From: Mytilus galloprovincialis
Lineage: Eukaryota > Mollusca > Bivalvia > Mytilida > Mytilidae
Assembly (NCBI RefSeq): GCF_965363235.1
Contig: NC_134844.1
Coordinates: 21,744,646 to 21,808,645 of the forward strand
Direction: 5' to 3'
DNA length: 64,000 nt
The translations under genes and the position numbers were made by a program. The notes under the pieces were generated by a model. That model ran no database searches. It worked only from the letters and a program-made list of their open reading frames with translations, and was not told where the DNA came from. Each line of letters opens with the position of its first letter. Position 1 is the first letter of the stretch. This document shows positions 11,846 to 26,800 of this stretch, one piece after another.

Positions 11846-14800
11846 ATGTCCTTATTCCATATCAATAGGTATACTTATTGAAAGCTAAAAGTCATTCCCT
11901 AAAGTGCATTGCATTGTAATTGATTTATTTAATACAGTGACAAATTAAGTCACAATTTCTATTCAAAATGATAATTGATAAAGTTCTTGAAATTTTATTT
12001 TCAATTTGCTAAGAATTATCAATGGTTTGTGAGGTATTATACTACTATACAAGTCAAATGAATTATGCACCCGATCATGCTCATCACATGCTGTCTTTTT
12101 ATAGTAACAATACCTGTTTCGAGTGTTGGATGGGTATATTTTTCTCAATCTGGCATGTAAATTATCTAATAAAATTGAATTAAATTACCTAAGGGTGGTA
12201 ATGGGGTTACATGTACCTTCATGACGAATAACAGTAAAAATTCTTGCCAAATGACGTAAACGGTAATTTTTGGTGCATGACGATAAAATGTGCACTTTCT
12301 TTTAGATGATGAAAAAATCGATTGATTTTGACAAATCCCGTTATTTTTTTTCCAAAAATAACAATAACGATAATCATTTGAGAGCTCTGACGAATCACAG
12401 TAACATTTTGATCAATTTGACGCTTATGGTAGCCAAAAATGGTCAATTGATGTCTGACGGTAAATTGCTTAAGTACCCTCTTACCCCAGGTCACTTTTAG
12501 AATTACAGCATATGGCATAATTGGGGAAAGAATTCGTTCTAATTATTTTCTTGGTGTAAACAAGTGGTAATTCCTTAGTGAACGACAAGACATTTTCACA
12601 AACCTTAATAAAGTGTTTTCATTTTGTGTTAGTTTATGGCTAGTTTTTTGTATTACCAAAAACAGTAAGCTTTTCACAATACTGCTTGCTCAATGAACAC
12701 TTTCAATCCAAATTATGATGGCCTTTTTGGCATGGTCTAACAATTCTTTCTCTTGTTTCCGCATTTTTGTTGATTTCAACTTTTAACATTAGCTACACCA
12801 TATACTGATGTAGAACAGAATTTAAAAAGATAAGTTTATGAATTCCCCTTTTCAACATATTTTACTACATTTACATTACACAACATCAACATGATCAATC
12901 ATTGTCAATAAAGACTTTGTTTAAAGTCTGGCAGCAGAAATGGGGTGGGTGAGGGGTCCAGTCATGTTTCAATGATTCCCTTTATATTCAACCAAATTTT
13001 TCCTACAAAAAGGGGGGACACCTGGGTCTCGTGCTAAATCCATCAAGGTTCAGATCAGTTTTGACCATGTTGGTGCCACCTTTCATCCAACATTAAATCT
13101 TATCTAAATACTAAATACATTTTGTATTATGCTTATTACAAATTTTGTTATGTAATTTGCCATTATTTTGCCATATTGTAAACTGTATTGAAAAGGTCAT
13201 TGTATGTTAAGAGTAATTAATGATATTTTAAAAGTTGTCAACAAATAAATATTGTTCTATTATAAAGGTGAAGATACAAATCTAAAAGTATGTTTTATAT
13301 TTCTTTTGTCATGGTAAACTCGTGTGAACAAAAATAAAAGTTTTTTTTAATTTATTATATAAATGTAATTTCACAATGAATGGAATATTTTCTTGTCTAT
13401 TACAGCGAATTTCCTAATGCATGTAGAACAAAACTTTGGTTAGCTTGGTTGCTTTGTTTGTATATTGTACAATCATTAGGATAACACCCAATTAAATTCA
13501 AATATGATATATACAGGTTAAACTATCCCTATATAAATTGTTGAAAGATGTCAATCTTATTTACAAAGCTTGTATAAACAATTATACAAACAAAGCAACC
13601 AAGCCAACAAAAGTTTTACTTTGCAAGCTTTAAGAAATCAGCTGTAAAAAACATAACCTTTTTTTATGTAAATTTGGTTTATTGAATCTCATGTTAAAGT
13701 GTTGTATAATACTTGTTTTTAATGGAAATTTTAAGAAATTGATAAATTGTCATTGAACTCATTAAACCCCTACCAATTCAAGCTTAATGTTACATTGTAA
13801 GTTTAATTAACTTTATTTTTACACATTTATAGATATATTGGTGGTGATGAGGATGATGATGTAATTAACGAAGAATCTAGGGGAACATCAGCCAAACAAA
13901 TCCTAGAGAAAATAAAAAAGGATGCTGAAAAACGAAAAATTCAGAAATCAACACCCAATAAAAAACACTCTGATGCCACTAATAAAAAAGCAGCGAACAA
14001 GAAAACAAAAGAAGAACATATATCTGACGAATCAGAAACTGAAGATTCGGCACAATTAGATTGCTTACAGCAGAGATTACTAGAGGATGAAAACAAAAGT
14101 CCAAAGTCACGCAAAGGTCAAAAGAGAAAAACAGAAAGAGTAGAACATGAATCATCTAGTCCCAAAAAGCCAATGGGGGTTTTCACCAAGAAAAGTTCTA
14201 AAAATAAAAATCACAATGAAACAGGTGAAGAAATTTTGACAAAGAAAATAAAATCGAAAACAAAGGAAAAAACATTTGACCTTGAGGAAGAAGACTTGAA
14301 AAATTTATCAATATCAGATATGTCAGAAGATGAAAATGAACTCAAGACTCCAAATAAGAAAATGAAAATCCAATCAAATGTTACATCAGATGAGGAGGGA
14401 AGTCACCATGATGAATCTGTTGAGGTCGATGGAAGTGTTACTGAAGGAATTGAAGAAGACAGCTTCACTGAAAAGACTATATATGGTGGTTTTCCTAATG
14501 AAGTAGGAGGTTTTACTGTAATTGGTGAAGTTAAAGGGAAAGGCCACAAACAGGTTGTTATTATTTACTATAACTGTTACTAAAAAGTCCTTGTTTTTTT
14601 CAAAATAAAGTTACTCAAAGAAAATTCTGAAATTGCACACACATCATTATGCCTGGTTTTTATGTAAAGACAAACAAGTATCAGATTTACTGCTAAAAGT
14701 ATTCAAGTTCAAGTTTGTTCTTTAAACATATTCAATTGAAGGACAAGAAGATATAAGAAATCCATTTATTTGGTCCCTTGAATTAGAAAATCAAAAAAGT

Positions 14801-17800
14801 ATCATAAGCTCAAACAAATAATATCCTTCAGATGACATTTTATTCAAATAAATCAATACAACAGTCTTGTTAGTATTTAATTCTAATACATGTACATGTA
14901 ATAAATAGGATTCAGAAACCATCAAAATTTCTTTTATCATTTTTTTTAATCAGTCTTTTACAGACATTAACCTGTTAAGATATCAGTTAAAGCCTTCACA
15001 AACCAGTAGCTGAACCTGAATTTTTACAAGTGCAGGCCCACTAACTGTCTAAGAGGGGCCTACTCCAGTCATGCTTCAGTGATTCCCTATATAATCAACC
15101 AAAATTTCTCCAGAAAAGGCCCCTATCTAAATCAGCCTCTGCAAACAAGATATGCTGCTGCAAGATGTCTTTTTCAGAGATGTTAACCATGGATAAAAAA
15201 AAATTTTGGTTGGGTGGGATGTGGGAACAGTTATGTGTAGTATGACTGCTTAAGGAGGCTCGAGGGTATTACAATTTCAGAAAAAAATTAAACATTTATT
15301 TTTCATTACAAATTTTATTTATTACCTTTTGTAGTTGTTACCTAATCATATGGTACAAAAATCATTCAAAACAATTAATTCGTGTTGGCCCCAGATGACT
15401 TTTAAAATGTAAACATCATTGAAAAAGTTCCAAATTATCTCCCTTTGGTGGAAAAATGCCATTTTTTGGCTTTAAAATTGAAATATCTCTTTTAACTCAT
15501 CGGTGAACTATATTTTTTAATATAATTTCGATATTTGCTGTACTTAAACTAAATTATTGTAAAATTTGAGCGATTTCTGTAATAGATTTCTTTTTTTATT
15601 TCGATATTACCTTTATTTCTCCTATTAGTTCAACAGAAAAAAAAACTTTTTCAAAGATGTATGCTTCTTTCGAAGGCAGATTGTGAGGGCAAATGAATGG
15701 TGACCCCATTTTTTTATTTTATTTTTCTATTAACTATAAGATAAAGTTAATTTATAGAAAATATAGAGAAATCCTATATAAATGATTTAGACCCGCGAAC
15801 CCCCTTAAGGTTAAATTTGTCCATTTTGACATGTTTATGCCATCACAAAGGATATGTATCCACTAAATGGTCAAGACTATATTATCTTGTTCAATTATCT
15901 ATAGGAATTGACTCAAATTTGAAAGTCTTGCAATTATTAAAAAGGCATCACATATATTAAGGCTCTTATCATTCTTCCTCTAAAAACAACAAAACCTTTA
16001 TCATATTTATTCAAGGAATGCTTTGTTTGTTCCTACAATCCTCATAATCGACAAAGAGTCTTAGTGAATTGTTTACAATCTTGTTTTATTTTAGGTTAAA
16101 AGAGTTTTGCCAGAATGGTTAGCAGATCCTAGTATTATCACATCTGACCTCAAAACCAAAACATTGCCAGTATCATCGATGTCTACTTTAGATCAAGATT
16201 TGAGAGACTCATTACAGAAAAATGGAATAACACAATTTTTCCCTGGTAACTTTCATTTTGTATTCAATATCCTGTAAACTCAGTCGCTTAAATTTGTATG
16301 ACTATAAAAATGTGTGGCCTTATGGTATTGTACAAGAATGATACGTTGTCATTGAAGGGTTTTAAGTTTTATGAATTTTAGAAGTATTTATGATAGGTGA
16401 GGAATGTTATACCGGTTATGAAAACCTGCCTCCATTAAGTGCTGAAAGTATCAACATTATCTTTCCTTGAATTTTTGTACCCAGTACTTAAGAAAATCAA
16501 GAATTCTCTTTTCTTTTAAAAAAAACAGAACAAAATACAAGAAGTTAAGTGGTTATTTGTTTTATGGAATATTTTGCATCATGTATATAAAAAAAAACAT
16601 GTAGTATTAAAGTACAATTTACGTCTGGGAAAGGTAAATGATAAACATATCAAGCTTTTCTGTCATAAAGCAGTTTGTTACAAAATGTTCATTTATGTTT
16701 AGTCCAGATACAAGTTATACCAATGATGTTAGAATCAGTGAAGATGGGTTTTCTGTATGGTAATGGAGGGTTTAGACCAAGTGATATTTGTGTGTCTGCA
16801 CCTACTGGCAGTGGCAAAACTCTGGCTTTTGTCTTGCCAATTATACAGGTAACATAACATCGCAAACAGAGATAAATTAGGAATTATATTATCCTGTTAC
16901 AGCTAATTTCCTAATGCATGTAGAACAAAACTTTGGTTATAAAAAAGAAGATGTGGTATGATTGCCAATGAGACAACTGTCCATAAGAGACCAAAATGAC
17001 ACAGACATTAACAACTATAGGTCACCGTACGGCCTTCAACAATGAGCAAAGCCCATACCGCATAGTCAGCTATAAAAGGCCCCGATAAAACAATGTAAAA
17101 CAATTCAAACGAGAAAACTAACGGCCTTATTTAATAAAAAAATGAACGAAAAACATTTGGTTAGCTTGGTTGCTTTGTTTGTATATTGTACACTCATTAG
17201 GATAACACCCAATTAAATTCAAATATGATATATATACCATATATACAGGTTAAACTATGCCTATATAAATTGTTTAAAGATGTCAATCTTATTTACAAAG
17301 CTTTATAAACAATTATACAAACAAAGCAAATAAGCCAACCAAAGTTTTACTTTGCAAGCATTAGGAAATCAGCTGTAAACACCTACACCTTGTTTAAGAC
17401 CCTTCAAATCTTAATATGGTGAATATGTTTCACAATGTTATAGCAGAGGACTGATATGTCTTTCTTTTTTAGTTATATTAGGTGTATCTTTTAGATATTG
17501 ATTTTCCGCACACCCTTACCAAATATATTTGCAATTAACACATGATATTCCTATTTCTTGTTAATCTTGATTACAACTTTTTCAATTGTTCACTAGATAT
17601 ATATTCAACAAGTGACAACTTTTTTTGTCAAGAATTCCAGTGGTGAAAGAGGGTGTGGACAATGAGAACAAGAACACTTAGATATATCAGCATAGAGAGC
17701 GAATGACAAGTCACCATCCTTTTGCATAAAAATTTCCACAGCTGGTCAACTGCTAGTTGATCTACTTATTCAATTAGAAAAAAAACTAACTGATTCATGT

Positions 17801-20800
17801 TTTCTCTTGGACATTGTTCAAGTCAATATTGATTGATACTTGATACTAACCCTATTTATTTTAGGCACTAAAGACGCGAGTGACATGTCAAGTCAGAGCT
17901 CTTGTAGTTTTACCTGTTAGAGATTTAGCAGTACAGGTGTATAAAGTCTTCAAAGCTTACAGTGAAAATACACATTTAAAGGTAAAAGGCTTTTGTATTT
18001 GTGACAAAAAATAATAGTAAGATATGGAAATGAACATGTATTCATTATGTAACTTTAGTACAATGAAATCGAACATTTAGGAATTTTATCAAGCTGAAAA
18101 TTTAAAAAAATGTGACAATTTGATAATTTGTGGTTTAAGAGTTACATCTACTTATTTAAAATAAGTTAATCATTTGATGCATTGTTGTACTCCTCAACCA
18201 AAATATGCAAGCTACCAAGAGTTTTCTTTGGATATGTAAGTCTTTAAATCAATATAACACCTTAATGGTTAAGCCTTCAATAATGCTAACAGTCCAAATA
18301 TTCTACAAAAAAACTTTAAAATAGACCAAAATAAGAGTAGTGACAACATTTTTCAAACTTGACCACACAGACGTTTTACAGCACACAATTTGCAAATTCA
18401 ACTAATACATGTAGTATTTAAACATGTATTTAAATTCAAATACCAACAAAATCTGGACCAAGATGATATAACACATTCTGTTCCATAGAAGCGGTAGTAA
18501 ATGTTTTTTCTAGTAATAATTGTGTACAGTGTATGTATAATTATATATCTTTTATTAAGGCTCCCAAACAAAGTTTGAAGAATTATTGGTTTTGTTAACA
18601 AATGGTTTTAATTTTTAGAGCTTTTTCATTTTTGTTGGCTAGGTTAAAGCAAATTATCTCCCTTTTTAGCAATTTTTTAATTTGCACAATATTATTTGCA
18701 TCACAGTTTATTTTAGATTTAGATTTTGTTTGGAATATTTAAGATACCAGATTTTTTATATGTTCAAATACATGTATTTACTTTGAAATTTCAAATTACA
18801 CATTTTCTATGAGGTTGTATGCAGACATTAGTAAAACAACAAAATCAAAAATCAACATAAATTCAAGTTTTTCTCAATCCAAGGAAATTGGTAGCCACGA
18901 AAATAAATGAATCCGCAGTAATTTATGCCCTGTAGTATAATTGTTAATTATTGAATACATGTATTTCAGGTAGTGTTACTGGTAGGACAGAAACAGTTTC
19001 ATCAAGAACAACAAAGTCTTGTAAAGAAAAGGTAATTTAATTACTTAGTGACGACATCAAAAGATCAATGTAGGATAAAAAACTTAAATAAAAAAGTTTG
19101 GGGATGGGGGGGTTAAAATTGCTGCGAGTTTTGTTTATCCAAAATCTATTTTACATACATGTATATCCATATTGGTCAATCAATTTTTTTCTCAAATTAA
19201 ATTAAGAGGGGGAGGGGTAGTGAAAAAAACTACATGAATTAAGTTTTTTATCCTACATTGAACTTTTTATGTTGCCCTTAATGTCTGGTCCTACAGTTCT
19301 CTGACATTTTCTTTAACCCTGTGCTAAACCCCAATAGGCTCAAATTATTGACATTTTATTTGGTATTTGCTGCTTCTTTGTTAAGCATGCAGTATTTAGA
19401 AGGACTTTCTGATCAAGTGTTATGAATTGAAATGAGTGCACTTTTGCAATACAACTTTTTTAAATTAAGTTATTATAGCATTTGGTATTAAAACTAAAAG
19501 AAAATACTTACCATATGCGCTTGTTTGCTTTTCCCTTTAAAGCAGACATTCAAACTGCCTACATAAAGTATACATGTACTTTTAAAAAGTGTTGTATGGT
19601 AATGATTTTTTATGCCCCACCTACAATAGTAGAGGGGCATTATGTTTTCTGGTCTGTGCCTCCGTTCGTCCGTCCGCTTCAGGTTAAAGTTTTTGGTCAA
19701 GGTAGTTTTTGAAGAAGTTGAAGTCCAATCAACTTGAAACTTAGTACACTTGTTCCCCATGATATGATCTTTCTAATTTTAATGCCAAATTATAGTTTTG
19801 ACCCCAATTTCATGGTCCACTGAACATAGAAAATGATAGTACAAAGTTCAGGTTAAAGTTTTTGGTCAAGGTAGTTTTTGATGAAGTTAAAGTTACATCA
19901 ACTTGAAACTTAGTACACATGTTCCCTATGATATGATCTTTCTAATTTTAATTCCAAATTAAAGTTTTGACCCCAATTTCACGGTCCACTAAACATAGAA
20001 AATGATAGTGCGAGTGGGGCATTCGTGTACTATGGACACATTCTTGTTTAGACATAAAGTATGAATTAAACAGAACTTCAATTAAAGTTCATGCTTTTTG
20101 TATTGATTGGATAGAGATTCTGATCTGTACACATAATAGGAAATGTTAAGTGTTGCTCAATGAGACAGCAACCTGGTCAACCAATTTAATATGGTGTTTA
20201 AACAATTAATGAATTGTCCAAATTCTAAATAAGTAGTGTTTAAATTTATAAGGAACTATCATGGGTCTGCCTTTTAGAACAAATTTACAAAATGACTAAG
20301 AAAACTATTAAGATATGACAAAAGACAACCACTGACATAGTTCTAATTGATTTTTTTCAAATCAGTTTCTTTTCAATACATTCATTAGGCCACACCAATT
20401 TGAATAATAGTTCTATGAATTTTCCGGCTCCTGTTTTTGAGAAATTGACTTTTCAATAAAAAAAATAATTACCGCTTCCGCAAATTTTTGGGCTGCATGC
20501 CGCTCCAAAATTAGTTTATCCTTGACGTGTTTTTTTCTTGTAGACGTTTTTCTTGTGCATATATTGCTCCAATCGATTCAAATGCACATGTGATAAATTG
20601 ATGGCTTAATAAAAGGTAAAAAATCGGGATGCCAACATGAAGTTGTGTAAGATCATTGCATAGGACAAGTAGTTATTAAACACACAGTTATTTGAAATGA
20701 ATTTCGTTTTACCTATAAAAACCTGTTCTAGAAGATATTATAAAAAATGTTTCGTTTATAGATGACCACGATCACAGCAGTACTCGTTAGAACTATTGTC

Positions 20801-23800
20801 ATTTCCAATCATTGTTTTAACAGACATAGTTTGAGATTAATCTGACGTTCAACAGCTGTTTAGCAAGACAAGATATGGTGTTGTTGTCCAACGGCCCCAG
20901 CTTGTCAGGCAAAAGCTGTTGGACGTCAGAGGAATCTCGGACTACAACAGACATAGATAGAGCTATCTGTCTTGGATGAAATTGATATTAAATTCACATG
21001 ATTTAAAAACAAAATGACATATTAATCTTATTTTGATGTAAACCCACATCCCCTTGTTAGTCTATTGACATGCACTCAGAACTCTTTTGTAATGGACAAT
21101 TTAAGAGTTCCAATATTCGAGACCAAAGTTGTGGTGGAAGTCCTACAAATAATACTAAGGCAAAGGCATGTATTATTGGTGCAACCACTTACAGTTTGAG
21201 ATAGATATCAGGTTTCAGGGGCAAAAGGAAAATGTATTTTGCCAAATCACTTACGATAGTAGAGGGGCATTATGTTTTCTGGTCTGTGGCTCCGTTCGTC
21301 CGTCTGTCTGTCTGTGGTTCCGTTCGTCCGTCCAGGTTAAAGTTTTTGGTCAAGGTAGTTTTTGATGAAGCTGAAGTCCAATCAACTTGAAACTTAGTAC
21401 ACTTGTTGCTTATGAGATGATCTTTCTAATTTTTAAGCCAAATTAGACTTTTGACCCCAATTTCACGGTCCACTGAACATGGAAAATGAAAGTGGGAGTT
21501 TCAGGTTAAAGTTTTTGGTCATGGTAGTTTTTGATGAAGCTGAAGTCCAATCAACTTGAAACTTAGTACACTTGTTGCTTATGATATGATCTTTCTAATT
21601 TTAATGCCAAATTAGATAATTACCCAATTTCACGGTCCATGGAACATGGAAAAGGATAGTGCGAGTGGGGCATCCGTGTACTTTGGACACATTCTTGTTA
21701 GGGAATGTTTCATTACACTGAGACCTACATACATAGCAATACAACTATTTTACACGTACTCAAGATGTTGTTGAAATATTCACCTCACTCATAAATTGAT
21801 CCTATTATGGATAAATACATTGTTGTTCCAGCTAGATCCCAAGCAGCCAACAAACAATCATTACTTTGTATGAAAACAACCGTATCAAAGCTATTTAATA
21901 TTTTTCCAGGGCATTTTTTGGAATATATACATATATCATATCCGCTTTGTCTCCTTAATATATACTAAAATTCACGCAGTGAAAGCTTATTTGACAAAAA
22001 TAATCAAAATTATACTAAACCAAAGCAAAGCAGAAAGATCGGTATGGTATAGATTGTACTACAGGCACAAATACGTCAAATTTCATGCATAAGAGGCTTA
22101 AGAGCATGTTTCTCCTCCTTTTTCTATGAAGTTACCCAGTTTTAACATGTACATAAATTTCTAAATTACACAATTTAAAAAAAAAAATCACCGCTCGCTG
22201 CACTTGTAGAGCACCTGTCTCAACAAAACTCATTTTCAAGAATTATTTACAATAAAAAAAATTTGCTCACTTGCCCCATAATTTTTGGAGCTTTTGTCCA
22301 AAGAACTATAAATCAAATTGGTGTGGCCTAATAGAAAAGAAATAAGCATATTTGTTTTTATGTTACAGATCATGGGGTTCTGAGAGTTTGGCAGACATTA
22401 TAATAGCAACTCCAGGAAGACTTGTGGATCATATAAACAGTACAGAAGGATTTAATCTTAAACAGCTCAGGTTTTTGGTAGGTTAAATGAAAACTAGTTT
22501 GGCTGGTTTATATCCTTTGAAAATAGAAATATATGGGAAATTGCATTGTCTGTGTTTTCACACCTACATTTTTTTTATTTATAAAATATCTGCACTCTCA
22601 CTTGCTATGTTCAATGCACTGTGAAATTAGGGTCAAAACTCAAATTTTTACTTCCACAGTCGACTCTCGTTATCTCGAAGTCAGCCGGACTGGAGATATA
22701 TTTCGAGATACACATAGTTTGACTCAAACAAAAACCGGAAGTTTGACAAGGGACACAACTCTTGCTTAGCATGGTAAAGCTAAAATAAATCCCGGTGAAT
22801 ATGGAAAGGGGATCGATATTCTGGTATTAGATCAATGTATTTGTATGTCATGGTCTTTCGTTATTACAATAACATTGTTTTACTTATTCAATTGTTTCAG
22901 TTACAATTGTTTTCTATGGCTTTTATCCGAGAGAGTAATTTCCAATCGATAGTTTCATTATTCAGGTCGTTTAAAATTGACAAAATTGTTTATTCTCGGA
23001 TTCAAAAGACTTTAAAAAATTTAGATTCCTCTTCATTTTGTTTTATCTCACTCTTTCTTTTAATAAAAGAAAATACAACAAGATTAAAGACACCGAATGA
23101 GTAGTTTTTTGGTGATCATCAAAGGAAGTCATAATCCTTACTTTATACACACCCAAGCTCATTAGTGTAAATCACAATTAATTGTTTTGTAAACATTTTA
23201 AATACTTTTTCATGAACATTAACAATGTATCACTTATTATTTATAAAAATTCTATAAAAGATAATCTTAGGTAAACACTCGTGGAAATAGCATGTCATAA
23301 ATCAATACAGTGGTCAGTGACTGGAAATTTAATTACACGTGTTTTGTCAGATTAACTCTTCAATCCATTTAAATGCCGGAGGTCATGTTTTGACATATGT
23401 GTATTAGTTCGAGATAAATAATGAATTTTGAATGCTTTTGTTATCCTTTGGATTGTAAATTTAGTTCGACTCAACTGAAATTTCGACACATCCAAATTTG
23501 ACTCATCAGGAGTCGAATTACATACATTTATATGGGACAAAGTTCGGGACCACGTGAAAACTTCGACTCATCCAAAATTTCGAGTCAACCGAGTTCGAGA
23601 CAAAGAGAGTTAACTGTATATTTATTCATATAATCTCATAATCTGTTATGGCTAAAATGCAAGAATTCATAACAGAATGCAACAAAATAAACTAAAAATG
23701 TAACATGGCTGTTTTTTTAAATCCAAACACATGTAAAATGGCGAACTTCCGGTAGGGGGTGTATAATACCAGAAACAATTTCGATAAATACATGATTTTA

Positions 23801-26800
23801 TTTCTGGATTTTGACAACCCAAAAAAAAAATATATAAAATTTGCCAACCTACCAACCCTATTTTTTAAAAGTATGTAACTGGAACCACCCATATATTTTT
23901 AAGCAGTTAAGCTGCTTTATGCGAGCACCCTAGATTTATGTTCTACCCATTAAATGCTGAAATATGTGCCACTTTTATTATCTGGCTGGTTATCATGTTA
24001 TTTATAACTAATTGGACACTTTTGTCATACTTTTTATTCTGGAATATAAAAAATATTATCATAAAAATGTTAAATGGTCGTCGATTTTCCCAAAAGTTTT
24101 GAAGTTACACATAGGAAGTAGTGGTCTATTGATAAGTTGGCGGCAATTTCAAATTACATAGAAGACGAAATTTACGTACCTTTTAAATTGAGAGGATTCT
24201 GATGATCAGGGCTTTCGGTGTCTTCAAGTGCCGGCTACTTCACTGACAAAAATATAAATTCAAAAAGATAAAAAATATCTTTTTCAAATGTTTACAGGCA
24301 GCCGAGAGACGTATTGTCGCAAAGTCGCGGTCACACTAAACAAGGGTGAAAAGTCAGTGTTTACCATGGGCTAAATATAGTTCACATGAATTCAGGTCAC
24401 TGATTGGTTGTCTATTTAAAGTCAGAATGCATCGTTTCTTTTTAAAGATAACAAGAGAGACGTTCCGGTGGTCATTAAACGATAACAATAGAGACGTTCC
24501 GATGGGCATTAACTCGTTGGCTTTTTTTTTGGCTTTTAAAACGTGAAGACAATCAGATGAATGACAATCTTATGTTATGGAATAATATCAGTCAAATTAA
24601 AGAAAGTGTAGTAGATCATATTGTTCAGAATCTGGAAAACAGTATCTTTTGAAGTTCATTTTTCAAAGCCCACGTGGTGTTCAGAGAATCAAGGTCAAAA
24701 ACGAAAGTAGAATATTGTCGACTCGACCTCAAATAAATAACATTTCCAAATGATTTATGTATCAGACTTATTGAACAGTCTACAAAAAAAAAGAAAATCA
24801 GAGGACATATCAATTTTCTGTCAATACTTGAGAAATAATTGTATGATTTAAATACGCGTAACAGTCTTTAGAGAGAAGAGGGGGGTCATTTGTTTACAAA
24901 TGCACGTAGTTATGCAGAATAAATCGATCAAGATTTATAACAAACCGGATTATTATATAAATAAAACTCCTTTAAAAGTAAGTGAATTTTAAGCATAAGG
25001 TAATAAAAATAAAAAACTATAACATAAAAAAAATGAAATTTCTTTGAGATTTTTATTTCTTTTTTAAATTTCATACATAAAAAATGGTCAGTTGAAAGAT
25101 GAAATTAGGTGCCAGGAGATTGCGAGAATGCAGGATTTCATGCTCTATTTATGCCAGAGCTTCTGGGGGTCTTGAGGGACCCCCAGACCCCCTGCCATAA
25201 GGCACCAAGCTTACAGCTTGGTGGGCGTCTGGCTTCGCTGAACGCATGTTACAGCCGCCTATAATTTTAATTGAGCCTTCTACTTCAATTTCATAGGAAA
25301 GCCCTGCATTAGTGGGTCCTCACTATGGACAGGTGCATGCAGAATGTGGCGGCTTAAACATCTTAACTGGCACAAAACTCTCCCCTAACATAGGACAGTG
25401 TATGTGTATAATCTCAAACATTGAATCTTTATAAATATAAATTGGAAATAACTTTTGAAAGTGGTAGGATTGCATAACATAAACATTACTGTACAAGCAT
25501 TATTTGATACTTTAGAAATAGCTGAGAACAATGCCTGAGATAAATAATTGACTAATTCTTTACACTATATATTCATCTGAACTTTGCCAAGTTTGCCTTT
25601 GGGTTTTTGATTAACTGCCTATAGCACCCTTTGGTGCTTTGATTATTAGGCTTGAAGTAAAGTGGTAGAAACTCAAAGGATTTAATAGAAAATAATTAGG
25701 TTGAAAATTAAAAGCTTTAGAATTAGAGAGACAAAAAATATCCAACAAGTTGAAAAGATTTACCTGTATGCACAAAAATGAGAGAATCTATATTTTTCTG
25801 TAGGTTATAGATGAAGCTGATAAGATGATGGATCATATCAAACAGGACTGGTTATCACAAGTAGAGAATGCTGTACATTCTGATGAAAGACCTTTAACAG
25901 GTGCTCTGACAGTGGCAAGGTAATTAGTCAAAACACACATGTTAAGTATATTCAAAAGTTCATTTTAATAAACAATGTATATCAACAACTTTTTTCATGC
26001 TAAATAAAATATATGAAGATGTGGTATGGTTGCCAAAGAGATTCTCCACTTGAGACTAAAGATCACTGCTTTCAAACATCAGCAAAACCCAAACTGTGTG
26101 TTGGTTTCTCTTTTATGGTGAACTCACCCTCTGCCTCCAATCTTTTTGGTAAAAAAAAAAACCCTTTGTAAATAAAGACACTATTTCTGTACTGTTAATG
26201 ATCATACAATTTATATGTCCCCACTTTTGGCAACATCCTAGTGTATATCCACTTTATAACTTGGAAATTGCAATTGTTTTCTTTTCTGTTAAGTTTGTTT
26301 CATCCAAATTTTATGAAACTCATACACATTGCTTAAAAACACAAAACACATTTTTTTTTATTTCAAAAGAAACAAAACATAAAACTATTAATTACTTTTT
26401 TAATATATATGTGCTATGCAGTAATTTCAGTTAATGGTAGGGTTTGAACATTAAACTAATTTTTTGGGGGGCTTTAACAGAAATGTTATACAAGATGTTT
26501 TAAACAATCTGTGAACACATTATTTTTATCATTTTCAGGAGCAAACATATGGAAATACCTGTAAGTACGACATATTTTTCAGTTATGGACTTTTGATGAG
26601 GTCAATATGTTATATATGACCCTGTTCAGATTATATTGACCAAGGTCCGAGTGTCAATATGATATAATAGGTCCATATATAACGTATTGACTGAGTGAAA
26701 GTCCTTAATTTCTATATTACATATGTAAACAATGTATTAGGAAAATGACGTTCAATGTTTTTTCTGTGTATTATTATGCCCCATTTATGGGCATTATGTT

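Larger units (their letters stand above)
20388..22328. mobile_element. 1.9-kb element with GGCCACACCAATTTGA inverted ends
   Basis: The left end GGCCACACCAATTTGA and its reverse complement at 22313-22328 are flanked by TA (20386-20387 and 22329-22330). Both arms contain a TAGTTCT phrase and, further in, GAGAAAT/AATTCTTGA-type decayed similarity. Two other repeats sit inside (20826-20945 and 21253-21702). The element ends 40 bp before DDX51 exon 7, so its right arm adjoins the 3' splice site. Confidence 0.7.

Noticed and set aside
24346-24546. 66-residue plus-strand frame
   Set aside because: Lies inside a probable transposon in a DDX51 intron and has no conserved motif.
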